Positions 1 through 8,063 of a stretch of 64,000 nucleotides of DNA are shown here, one piece after another. Source of the stretch: an uncultured Phocaeicola sp. GTDB taxonomy: Bacteria; Bacteroidota; Bacteroidia; Bacteroidales; Bacteroidaceae. Where the stretch lies: the NCBI GenBank assembly GCA_948566455.1, contig CAOYQO010000003.1:1-64000 (forward strand). The letters run 5' to 3'. Numbering within the stretch: the stretch's first letter is position 1; each line of letters begins with the position of its first letter. The notes under the pieces were generated by a model that was given only the letters and a program-made list of their open reading frames with translations, ran no database searches and had not been told where the DNA came from. The position numbers and the translations under genes are program-made.

Positions 1-1
1 C

Positions 2-57
2 CTATCATCTTCATATGCCATCTTATTTTTTAGAGACATTTACTGAATATCCCTAGA
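2..57. repeat. Dispersed ~55-bp repeat with half of a terminator hairpin
   Basis: The first bases match 48715-48772 closely. Twenty bases are identical (positions 2-21), followed by a T-rich stretch and a shared tail (TTTACTGAAT, then TCCCTA). At the other copy the shared block includes the right arm of a 13-bp hairpin. Here only the right arm (9-21) lies in the window, and the left arm would be just outside. Both copies sit just past the 3' end of a minus-strand gene (GH29 here, sulfatase there), which suggests a repeated terminator element or the end of a mobile element. Bases 58-131 hold nothing recognisable. Confidence 0.6.
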
Positions 58-131
58 ATACATTTTCTCTCTTTTTCTAAAGAAATTCTTGTTTTTCCAT
101 AAAAGACGCTTGTTTAAAGATGAATGCTATT

Positions 132-1457
132 TTATTGTTTAATGACTAATTCTATTACATAATCTATGTCATCAGGTACTTGAGGCAGTTTTATAAATAT
201 GCCGTCTTTCTCCTGTTTGAAAGAAAGTGGAGTTTTGGAAATGAACTGTATTGCTTTCTTTACTTTTGCCTTCAGAGGTATATAAAGTGCATCATCCTGC
301 AAATCTAGTATATGGATGAATAAACGGTCACCTTTGCGAGTTGATACCCCCCATGTATGAGGAACTACATCACCACCACGGGTTCCATAAATCGTTTCTC
401 CATATTGATTCATCCATTTACCCACCTGTTTTAGATGTTCTACAGCTGTAGCAGGTAATTCTCCGTTGGGTTGAGGTCCAATATTCATTAGCAAATTTGC
501 ATTTTTTCCAGCTGCCTTAACCAAATAGTGTATCAATTCTTTAGGGGATTTGTAATTTTGGTCTTCAATTCTGTAGCCCCACATTCCGTTCATTGTTTCA
601 CAAGTTTCTAAAGGGAGTTCACTTATTCCTTGTCCTGCTGAAAAACCGGCTTTGTTTTCACCGGGCAAATCACGTTCGAACATTTGGAAATCTTCTCCTG
701 CATAAGGAGTTCGGTGATGATTGTTACCTATTAGACAGGATGGTTGCAGTTTATGAATTAATGCGTATTGTTCTTCCAGTTGCCAATTGAAGTTGGTAGG
801 TTGATCCCAAATACCATCAAACCAAATGGCACCGACAGGACCATAGTTAGTCAAAAGTTCGGTCAGCTGTTTATTCATAAACTTGTAGTAACTTGCCCAG
901 TTTCCATGTCCTTTGGGACGTCCTGTTCCATGTCCGGTGTTTCCTTCCGGATAGTCGTCACGAAACCAATCCAAATGCGAATAATAAAAATGGAGTTTGA
1001 TGCCTTGTTTTTGACATTCTTCTGCCAGTTCTTTTAGTATGTCTCGTTTGAAAGGGGTGGCATCTACGATATTAAAATCGGATTCTTTTGTATCAAACAT
1101 TGAGAAACTGTCATGGTGTCTACTGGTAATACAGATATATTTGGCTCCGGAGGTTTTGATGGCGGAAACCCATTCGGCAGCATCGAAGCGCGAAGGATAG
1201 AATCCGGATGCCAGTTTGGCGTATTCATTACGGTTGATGTTGTGAGTGTTCATATACCATTCTCCTTGGGCGGTCATACTGTAAATGCCCCAATGAAGGA
1301 ATATACCGAATTTATTATCTTGAAATTCCTGCCGTGCTTTTATATTTTCAGGAGTAGGTGTATAAATTTGATTGGAGGTTTGTGCGAAGGCTGAAGTTCC
1401 CGCCATTAATAACAAGGCTGCGCCTAATTTGATTTTTTGTGCTAATTTGTTTCTCAT
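132..1457 (-). CDS. Exported alpha-L-fucosidase, GH29 family
   Basis: This 441-aa protein has a clear signal peptide (residues 1-26, ending AFAQ), so it is probably periplasmic. The GH29 catalytic barrel follows directly. FGIFLHWGIYS (about 50-60) and TSRHHDSFSMFDT (111-123) are family hallmarks, and the likely nucleophile is Asp214 in GAIWFDG. A short beta-sandwich tail ends the protein. The reaction would be hydrolysis of alpha-linked L-fucose from glycans. The gene stands alone: cobW starts divergently 211 bp away, and the GH43-GH28/susDC operon lies beyond that. No exact Bacteroidetes -7 box was found upstream. Whether it belongs to the pectin locus (fucosylated side chains) or acts on host glycans cannot be told from sequence. 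Confidence 0.93.
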   Translation of the reverse strand: MRNKLAQKIKLGAALLLMAGTSAFAQTSNQIYTPTPENIKARQEFQDNKFGIFLHWGIYSMTAQGEWYMNTHNINRNEYAKLASGFYPSRFDAAEWVSAIKTSGAKYICITSRHHDSFSMFDTKESDFNIVDATPFKRDILKELAEECQKQGIKLHFYYSHLDWFRDDYPEGNTGHGTGRPKGHGNWASYYKFMNKQLTELLTNYGPVGAIWFDGIWDQPTNFNWQLEEQYALIHKLQPSCLIGNNHHRTPYAGEDFQMFERDLPGENKAGFSAGQGISELPLETCETMNGMWGYRIEDQNYKSPKELIHYLVKAAGKNANLLMNIGPQPNGELPATAVEHLKQVGKWMNQYGETIYGTRGGDVVPHTWGVSTRKGDRLFIHILDLQDDALYIPLKAKVKKAIQFISKTPLSFKQEKDGIFIKLPQVPDDIDYVIELVIKQ

Positions 1458-1614
1458 TGTTATTATAAATTTGTTTTGCGAAATATAGTTATACTCTTGG
1501 AATATTTAAAGCATTTTTTGAAAAATGTTGCACTGCGAATTGAGTTTTAATGGATTCTAGCTGGGGGTATGTAAAGAGTCTTTTTTGTTTATAAGGTATA
1601 AAAAGATGTTTTCT

Positions 1615-1646
1615 ATTGTTTGGAAATTAATCATTCTATACCTTTG
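1615..1646 (+). promoter_or_regulatory. Bacteroidetes sigma-70 promoter of cobW
   Basis: ATTG at 1615-1618 and TACCTTTG at 1639-1646 match the -33 TTG / -7 TAnnTTTG consensus with a 20-nt spacer. The box lies inside the longest open frame, so translation cannot start at the 1585 codon and should start at 1669. Confidence 0.7.
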
Positions 1647-1668
1647 TGAAAGTAATATTGAATTTTAT

Positions 1669-2829
1669 ATGAGAGTAAAAGAAATTCCTATACTGCTTTT
1701 GACCGGTTATCTGGGCAGTGGAAAAACGACATTAGTGAACCATATTCTTTCTAATAAACGTGGTATTAAGTTTGCGGTTATTGTCAATGATATCGGTGAG
1801 GTGAATATTGATGCCGACCTCATACAGAAGGGGGGGATTGTAGGAAAGAAAGACGAAAGCTTGGTAGCACTTCAGAACGGTTGTATCTGTTGTACTTTGA
1901 AGATGGATTTGGTGGAGCAGATAGATGATATTATGAAGCAGGAGCGTTTTGATTACATTGTGATTGAGGCAAGTGGGGTTTGTGAACCAGCTCCTATCGC
2001 ACAGACTATTTGTTCTATTTCAAGTATGGGGAATACGTACGGGGGATGTCGTTTGGATTGTATTGTGACTGTGGTAGATGCCTTGCGTCTGCAAAGTGAG
2101 TTTTCTTGTGGCAACGATTTGACCTGTAAGGGTATTGACGAAGAGGATATTGAAAATTTGATTATTCAACAGATTGAATTTTGTAATGTTGTATTGTTGA
2201 ATAAGGCCTCGGAAGTGAAACGTGACGAATTGGAACGTATCAAACAGATTATCCGTACATTGCAACCTGCAGCTGAAATAATAGAATGTGATTATGCTGA
2301 TGCAGATTTGGATAAGATAATCTATACTGAAGCATTTGACTTTGAACGTACTGCCACTTCTGCCGGTTGGATACGTGGAATAGAGAGTGCCCTTACGGAA
2401 GAGCAGAAAAAAGAAGCGGAGGAGCATGCACACCATCATCATCATGAAGGTAGTGAAGTGGATGAATATGGCATCAGTACTTTTGTGTATTATCGTCGTC
2501 CGGCTTTTGATATCCATAAATTTGATCGTTTTGTATCCACCCAGTGGAGTCGTAATATTATTCGAGCAAAAGGAGTCTGTTATTTCAGCAATAATCGTGA
2601 TATGTCTTTTCTTTTTGAACAGGCCGGTGTGCAGAAAAAGTTGAAGGAAGCCGGTTTATGGTATGCTACGGCACCTGAAGAAGAACTGATAGAGGTAATG
2701 CGTCAGGAGCCGGGCTTATTGCGGGATTGGGATGATAAATATGGAGATCGTATGCAGAAAATAGTTTTTATCGGGCGACATCTTGATAAAGAAGAGTTGA
2801 TACGTGAACTTGATGAGTGTCTGGAATAG
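1669..2829 (+). CDS. CobW/COG0523-family GTP-dependent metallochaperone
   Basis: The protein is a cytoplasmic 386-aa G3E GTPase of the CobW/ZigA/YeiR group, which delivers zinc or cobalt to target proteins. It shows the P-loop GYLGSGKTTLVNHIL, the metal-binding GCICCTLK (CxCC) motif, EASGVCEP and an NKAS-type guanine motif (LLNKASE). A histidine-rich linker (HAHHHHHEG) probably buffers metal between the GTPase and C-terminal CobW_C domains. The start at 1669 (MRVKEIPILLL) is preferred over an upstream frame start at 1585 because a good promoter lies between them. The gene is monocistronic and ends in an intrinsic terminator. The metal and client protein are unknown. No Zur-type operator was recognised. 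Confidence 0.9.
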   Translation: MRVKEIPILLLTGYLGSGKTTLVNHILSNKRGIKFAVIVNDIGEVNIDADLIQKGGIVGKKDESLVALQNGCICCTLKMDLVEQIDDIMKQERFDYIVIEASGVCEPAPIAQTICSISSMGNTYGGCRLDCIVTVVDALRLQSEFSCGNDLTCKGIDEEDIENLIIQQIEFCNVVLLNKASEVKRDELERIKQIIRTLQPAAEIIECDYADADLDKIIYTEAFDFERTATSAGWIRGIESALTEEQKKEAEEHAHHHHHEGSEVDEYGISTFVYYRRPAFDIHKFDRFVSTQWSRNIIRAKGVCYFSNNRDMSFLFEQAGVQKKLKEAGLWYATAPEEELIEVMRQEPGLLRDWDDKYGDRMQKIVFIGRHLDKEELIRELDECLE

Positions 2830-2845
2830 AATTTCATTTAGATGG

Positions 2846-2881
2846 AGGTGTGTCGTAATGCACGATGCACCTTCTTTTTTA
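2846..2881 (+). terminator. Intrinsic terminator of cobW
   Basis: AGGTGTGTCGT pairs with ACGATGCACCT (two G-T wobbles) around a 5-nt loop and is followed by TCTTTTTT. It starts 17 nt after the cobW stop codon. A near copy of this sequence recurs at 3371-3400, beyond the transposase remnant. Confidence 0.75.
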
Positions 2882-2888
2882 TTCATTA

Positions 2889-3446
2889 CTATACAACTCG
2901 GTGCATTTTCTTTAAGCTGCAATATTTTGATATGTGTTCGCAACATCTAAATATAGCTACTGTAAGCTCGTAAAACCGTTTAATCAGCCAATCTATACCT
3001 TCTTTAGCCATTTTTGCACACATCTTTTTTATATTGAAGGCAACGGCAAAGAAAGCAAAGTCCATGAAGACCTTATCCTTACCAAAATGGCGGAAACGTT
3101 TGTAGTTCATATTGTATTTCATTTGTTCGAACACGGCTTCCGGCTCTATACAGCTCTGTCCTCTGTGCTTCAGTCCTTCCTCGGAGCAGAGCAGCTCTTT
3201 GGCATTCTGCCTGTATTTTCTGAGCCTGTGATTCAGTTCTATCGTCCTGTTTCCTTTTGCTTTAAAACAGCGGCATCGCAGGGGACAGCCTTCACGCCTG
3301 ACAACTCTGTACCGTGCATTTTCGCTGACATATCCGGATGCGGTTTTCACATGTCCGGTTCCTATTCTTTGAAGGTGTGTCAAAATGCACCCCTTCTTTC
3401 TTTTACGCACAAAGCCCCTGCTTGTGAAAGTCGGGGCTTTGTGCAT
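2889..3446 (-). pseudogene. Truncated IS1182-like transposase (C-terminal part)
   Basis: The 185-aa frame carries only the end of a DDE transposase of the IS1182 group. It has the zinc-ribbon-like GCPLRCRCFKAKGNR segment, KELLCSEEGLKHR, the EPEAVFEQMKYNMNYKRFRH block holding the last catalytic Glu, and the terminal FAVAFNIKKMCAKM helix. Full-length members are well over 400 aa, so the N-terminal helical domain and both catalytic Asp residues are gone. The first ~25 residues are encoded by a hairpin region and are probably not original. The fragment lies between cobW and the GH43-GH28 gene. No complete terminal inverted repeats or target duplication could be assigned, so this is an inactive remnant. 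Confidence 0.8.
3407..3444. terminator. 12-bp perfect hairpin downstream of the GH43-GH28 gene
   Basis: GCACAAAGCCCC pairs perfectly with GGGGCTTTGTGC across a 14-nt loop, 4 bp past the stop of the minus-strand GH43-GH28 gene. No long U-run follows on either strand. It is a plausible terminator or transcript-end stabiliser, but it could also be part of the IS remnant. Confidence 0.5.
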
Positions 3447-3448
3447 AA

Positions 3449-6322
3449 TTAGTATATATCCAGTGTTACACGTTTTTTGTGCTTTTCCGGATATTCCGGC
3501 AAGTTTCTTCCATTCACGGAAGTGTCTTTAAGGCGGATATTTTCCGCACACTTTAAGTAATAAGGATAAGCAGCTTTTCGTACATGGAAATGCTCTATTT
3601 CGATATTTCTTATGGGCTTTTCTTCATATCCATCCATAAAGATTGCATAGTGGTCGGAACAATCAGCTTTTACATTACTGATGCGGAAATTCTCATATTG
3701 AGAAGCATGTCTGCCACCTCGAAAACCGAAATAATTGGTTTCAAAACGGAGAATGGCTCCTTTTGAGCGTTCTATAGTAATATTGCTGACTTGTATATTA
3801 CGAATATATCCTCCTCTGTCACGGTTGGATTTAAAATAAAGGGCATTCTTTACTGTTCCGATTTGTATATTATCCATATATACGTTTTCCACGCCGCCTG
3901 ACATTTCACTGCCGATACATAAACCATTGCATTCAGACTGGAACAGACAATTACGTATGACGATGTTTTTTGAAGGGCGTCCTATTTCACGGCCGTCGGC
4001 GTCACGGCCTGCTTTGATAGCTATGGCATCATCTCCCGTGCGGAAAATGCATTTTTCTATTAATACATTGGAAGTTGATTCAGGATCACATCCATCATTA
4101 TTAGGATAGTGACTGTCAATGGTGATGCTTCGTACTATTACATTGTCACAGTATACAGGATGAATAGTCCAGAAAGGAGAATTCTTAATGGTGATACCTT
4201 CTACTAAAATGCGAGAACATCCCATGAATTGTATGCAAGAGGGACGTAGTATAGTACCTTTCCCAAAGATCCTTTCTGTGACAGGGATTAGTTTTTCTCC
4301 CATTTTACGCAGACGATTTCTGTCTGATACCTCTATCTGAGACCATGAAGCAAATTCCCGTCCTCCTTGGGCGTCTATGGTACCTTGTCCTGTAATGGCT
4401 ATATTAGTGGCATGTTTGGCATAAATCATGGGAGAATGTCCATATAGTTCCGTACCTTCCCAACGTGTCCATACTTCAGGAAGAAAGTCATCAGCCTTAC
4501 CGCTGAAAAGTAGATAGGCGTCTTTCTCTAAATGTAAATTGACATCACTTTTCAATACTAGATTTCCCTTTAAATAATAGATTCCTTTCGAAATTATAAC
4601 GTGTCCTCCGCCTGCCAAAGAACAAGAGTCTATTGCTCGCTGTATTAACTGGCGTGAATGACCTTTTTGGTTGGAAGCGGAATCAGGGCAGATCACTTTT
4701 ATTTTCTTATGCGGAAATGAAGTACGCGCTATATTGGAAATAATCTGTTCGGCTGCATTGTCTATTTTATTTTGAGGTCCGTCATGTTTGTATTTGAACC
4801 ATTGGAATGAAGCTGTTCCTGCTTCCTGTTCTTTGTTGTAACAATATAGTGCAATGCGGGCGCCTTTCCAAAAACCGAATGGAATAAAAAAGGAAGTTCC
4901 ATAAGGAATAAAACGTATATTATCTGTACTGTAGAAGTATTGGAACTTCTGATTGGTCATGTCGATAGATACACGTAGATAAATTTGGTTTCCGTTTGGG
5001 AAAGTTGTACTTATTTCTGTTGTATCATTGGATGTGTACAGATACTTTTGTCCTTTCTCCATCTTGATACCTAGAACATTATTTATTTTTCCCATGCAAG
5101 CTAATCCGCATCGTTGCCCATCAGCTATTTCTGTAAAATCCATAGCTATTGTAGCTTCACTTATATTCCCCATAATCTTTTGTGTCAGGGTGTTGCGTGC
5201 CAATCTGAAGGTTGAAGATTTCAATGCTTTCAGAGTGAGTGAACCTGGATGTGCCGATAAGGACCATGCGTGGTCTGTCGGATTATGATTAAACTGCCAT
5301 TGCAGTGATAGGTTGGGGGTAGAGAAATCATCATCTGTTTGCGGAGCGAATATGGTTTTGCTTTCAATGGGTTTCTGGCATACATATACAGGTTCTCCTA
5401 TTCCATTTCTATCAAAGTCTACTCCGATAACGGGCCAATCGTTTTCCCAATGCATGGGCTGAAGATGAACTACACGGCCTAAGGCATGATGATGTTGGAA
5501 ATGAAAAAAAGCCCATTGATCATCCGGAGTATCGACAATGGCTCCTTGATGAGGGCCGTTTATCGTAGTACTTCCTTGTTCCAATACTACTTTCTTTTCA
5601 TAAGGACCATATATATTTTTTGAGCGGAGGATAGTCTGCCATCCCGTACCTACTCCTCCTTCCGGAATAGAGAGATAATAGTAACCATCTTTTTTGAAAA
5701 TTTTTGTTCCTTCGGCTACAGGTCCAGTGTATACGGTCATTCCTTCATCAAGTAGACGTGTACCGTCTGCACTCATTTTATGAATAATGATAGGCCCGGC
5801 TCCATGACGGCTCCGGCCTAGGTATGCTTGACCATCTTCATCCCAAAAGGGGCAAGGGTCTTCCCATTTTTCTACTTTCTTAACTAAATGTAAAGGGCTC
5901 CAAGGACCTGAAGGATTGACAGCATTTGACATGAATAATCCTTCTTTGGGAGTACAGAAAAAGACCCAGAATTTGTTATCATGGTAACGAATTGAGGGTG
6001 CCCATGAACCTCCTGCATATTGTTGGTTGTTATCCCAGCCGGGAAAATCAAAATGGTGATAGATTTGGGAAATCAGTTTCCAATTGATCATATCTGAAGA
6101 TTCCAATACTTGCATTCCTAGAAAATGAAAGTCGGAAGCTATCATGTAATATTTATCTCTGACCCGGATAACGTCCGGGTCAGAGTAGTCAGCATTTAAA
6201 ATCGGATTTATGTATGTTCCATTGCCCTGATCTCCCCATTTACCGGGAGTACCTTGAGCTGACAAGACTAATACATTATTTATAAAGTATAGAAGAATAA
6301 GTAAAAAATTTTTCATCAGCAT
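3449..6322 (-). CDS. Two-enzyme fusion: GH43 glycosidase + GH28 polygalacturonase-like domain
   Basis: This is a 957-aa exported protein. A signal peptide covers about residues 1-22. A GH43 five-bladed propeller follows (about 33-320; Asp48 in DYSDPD as likely base, Glu204 in VAEGTK as likely acid). A beta-sandwich of the GH43 C-terminal type covers about 330-515, and a GH28 right-handed beta-helix covers about 535-957. The GH28 half keeps the three acidic residues (Asp743 in NNDGCDPES, Asp764-Asp765 in TGDDAIAIKAG). It lacks two usual active-site residues: the GHG histidine position reads C-N-G (798-800), and the R-x-K arginine position is Tyr (YFK, 829-831). It sits 10 bp after susD in the HTCS-linked operon. 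Arabinosidase/xylosidase action coupled to galacturonide cleavage is an inference from the families. The GH28 half could have altered specificity or reduced activity. Confidence 0.88.
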   Translation of the reverse strand: MLMKNFLLILLYFINNVLVLSAQGTPGKWGDQGNGTYINPILNADYSDPDVIRVRDKYYMIASDFHFLGMQVLESSDMINWKLISQIYHHFDFPGWDNNQQYAGGSWAPSIRYHDNKFWVFFCTPKEGLFMSNAVNPSGPWSPLHLVKKVEKWEDPCPFWDEDGQAYLGRSRHGAGPIIIHKMSADGTRLLDEGMTVYTGPVAEGTKIFKKDGYYYLSIPEGGVGTGWQTILRSKNIYGPYEKKVVLEQGSTTINGPHQGAIVDTPDDQWAFFHFQHHHALGRVVHLQPMHWENDWPVIGVDFDRNGIGEPVYVCQKPIESKTIFAPQTDDDFSTPNLSLQWQFNHNPTDHAWSLSAHPGSLTLKALKSSTFRLARNTLTQKIMGNISEATIAMDFTEIADGQRCGLACMGKINNVLGIKMEKGQKYLYTSNDTTEISTTFPNGNQIYLRVSIDMTNQKFQYFYSTDNIRFIPYGTSFFIPFGFWKGARIALYCYNKEQEAGTASFQWFKYKHDGPQNKIDNAAEQIISNIARTSFPHKKIKVICPDSASNQKGHSRQLIQRAIDSCSLAGGGHVIISKGIYYLKGNLVLKSDVNLHLEKDAYLLFSGKADDFLPEVWTRWEGTELYGHSPMIYAKHATNIAITGQGTIDAQGGREFASWSQIEVSDRNRLRKMGEKLIPVTERIFGKGTILRPSCIQFMGCSRILVEGITIKNSPFWTIHPVYCDNVIVRSITIDSHYPNNDGCDPESTSNVLIEKCIFRTGDDAIAIKAGRDADGREIGRPSKNIVIRNCLFQSECNGLCIGSEMSGGVENVYMDNIQIGTVKNALYFKSNRDRGGYIRNIQVSNITIERSKGAILRFETNYFGFRGGRHASQYENFRISNVKADCSDHYAIFMDGYEEKPIRNIEIEHFHVRKAAYPYYLKCAENIRLKDTSVNGRNLPEYPEKHKKRVTLDIY

Positions 6323-6332
6323 GTTTTTTAAC

Positions 6333-8057
6333 TTAATAACCAGGGTTTTGTGTCACTTTAGCTTGATTCAAATCAATGGCAGCTTGTGGAATAGGACGAA
6401 GAATCTTGTATTTACCATCAGGGCCTATCATAGCAGATTCTTTTATGCCGTCTTCATTATATTTTGTGGCATATTCCACTAAAGTGTGAGTACGCTTCAA
6501 ATCTGTCCAACGGACATATTCTCCAGCTAATTCACGAGCACGTTCATCAAGAATAAAATCAATATTAATATCGTTGCTGGTGACAGTCATTTCTGTTGTG
6601 TATCCTTTACGAATAGTTCCTGGACGTTGACGAAGTTTATTGATCATTTGTGCAGCCTCTTCTGTTTTACCCATTTTTAAATAGGCTTCGGCGGCAATCA
6701 GATAGGTTTCTCCTAAGCGCGCTACTACCACATCATGCATGCTGCAAGTAGAATTACGGTTAGCAATAGAAGTTTCTGAATAATCATCAAATTTCTTGAT
6801 ACAAGCATTGCCGTAGTCTTGTGAACGACGGTCTTTGTATGTGGCTGGGGCACCGTTGGATGGAGCAATACCACCGTCTGCTATTGTTTTGCTTACCAGT
6901 GTATTCTTTTTAATTCCATAAGGATCGTCTGCTTTCCAGGCAGCGATATCTTCATCTGTAGCCCATGCTGGAGCATAATAATAAATGATAGAAGAACTAG
7001 TCGGTGCTGAGTAATAGTCGAAATAACTGGTATGGAATTCTAACATAAAAGTTTGTTCCAACCGTGCATCACCCCGACTATACATTTGCTGTAGACGTAG
7101 TGAAGGAGCAAAGCAACCGTCAATTGCCTTATTTCTTGGTTTTTCGGAACCACCTAAATAAGCTCCGAATTGGGCTTGTTGGTAGGAACCGTCTTTTACG
7201 GGATCTTCTACAGCAGCCGAATTAAACTGTATGCTCCAGAATATTTCATTGTTTTCTTCATTTTCTACGTCAAAAGCTTCTTCTATGGAGAGGAAAGGAA
7301 TTTCGCCATTAATTGCTTCCAAGGCATACTTAGCTGCATTTGCGAAGTCTGAATTTTGAGCTATATTTTCTTCTTGGGCTTCGTAATCAGTGCCATCTAG
7401 CCATCCACGAGTCAGATAGGTTTTGGCTAAGTAAAAGGTTGCTGCGCGTTTATTGGCACGTCCTACACCGGAGTTGGCACGTTCCATTAAATGGGATTCG
7501 GAAGAGGCTAGATACTCAAACTCTTCAATGATGAACTTATAAACATCTGCAAGACTGGCACGTTCATGACTCATTTCGGCATGGTCAAACATTTGTTTGT
7601 TCAAAGCTACAGGCCCGAACTGTTGCACTAGTTGGAAATAATACCATGCACGGATAAAACGTGCTTCGTCCACATATTGCAGTCGTACACTGGAATCTTC
7701 CGTTATGTCTCCATAAGATATAACGCTATTGGCTAGCTGAATACCTTTAAAACAACTTACATAGAAATTTTTTATAATGCCTTCATCTGCAGTGAAGGTA
7801 TATTGGCTCATGACTACTCCCTGTGACTTTCCGTCTGCATACAGGTCTGTTCCCGCTACGAATAATTGCGGTTGGGCATTATAAAGCTCTCGCAGTGTGG
7901 AGTAAGCGCTGTTAGTTAAACTGGCGAATCCTGCCGAAGTCTGATAAAATTCAGCTGATGGAACATTAGATTTGTTGTTTTGGTCAAGAAAATCCGAACA
8001 TCCTGAGAGAGTTGCCAATCCTAATGCCATAATGAAATATATTTTTTTCATAATCAT
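6333..8057 (-). CDS. SusD/RagB-family outer-membrane glycan-binding lipoprotein
   Basis: The 574-aa protein has a lipoprotein signal (MALGLATLSGC, lipobox Cys near residue 20) and the TPR-rich SusD fold. Typical segments are DEARFIRAWYYFQLVQQFG, RASLADVYKFIIEEFEYL and the C-terminal RARELAGEYVRWTDLKRT. It acts as the surface lid of the SusC transporter and captures oligosaccharide. It follows susC by 6 bp and precedes the GH43-GH28 gene by 10 bp, so the three form one operon. Either of two Met codons (residue 1 or 3) could start it. The ligand is presumed to be pectic because of the adjacent GH28 enzymes. Confidence 0.93.
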   Translation of the reverse strand: MIMKKIYFIMALGLATLSGCSDFLDQNNKSNVPSAEFYQTSAGFASLTNSAYSTLRELYNAQPQLFVAGTDLYADGKSQGVVMSQYTFTADEGIIKNFYVSCFKGIQLANSVISYGDITEDSSVRLQYVDEARFIRAWYYFQLVQQFGPVALNKQMFDHAEMSHERASLADVYKFIIEEFEYLASSESHLMERANSGVGRANKRAATFYLAKTYLTRGWLDGTDYEAQEENIAQNSDFANAAKYALEAINGEIPFLSIEEAFDVENEENNEIFWSIQFNSAAVEDPVKDGSYQQAQFGAYLGGSEKPRNKAIDGCFAPSLRLQQMYSRGDARLEQTFMLEFHTSYFDYYSAPTSSSIIYYYAPAWATDEDIAAWKADDPYGIKKNTLVSKTIADGGIAPSNGAPATYKDRRSQDYGNACIKKFDDYSETSIANRNSTCSMHDVVVARLGETYLIAAEAYLKMGKTEEAAQMINKLRQRPGTIRKGYTTEMTVTSNDINIDFILDERARELAGEYVRWTDLKRTHTLVEYATKYNEDGIKESAMIGPDGKYKILRPIPQAAIDLNQAKVTQNPGY

Positions 8058-8063
8058 TTAATT

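Noticed and set aside
2934..3452. Long plus-strand open frame of 172 codons
   Set aside because: It is antisense to the IS1182-like transposase fragment, whose minus-strand translation has clear family motifs.
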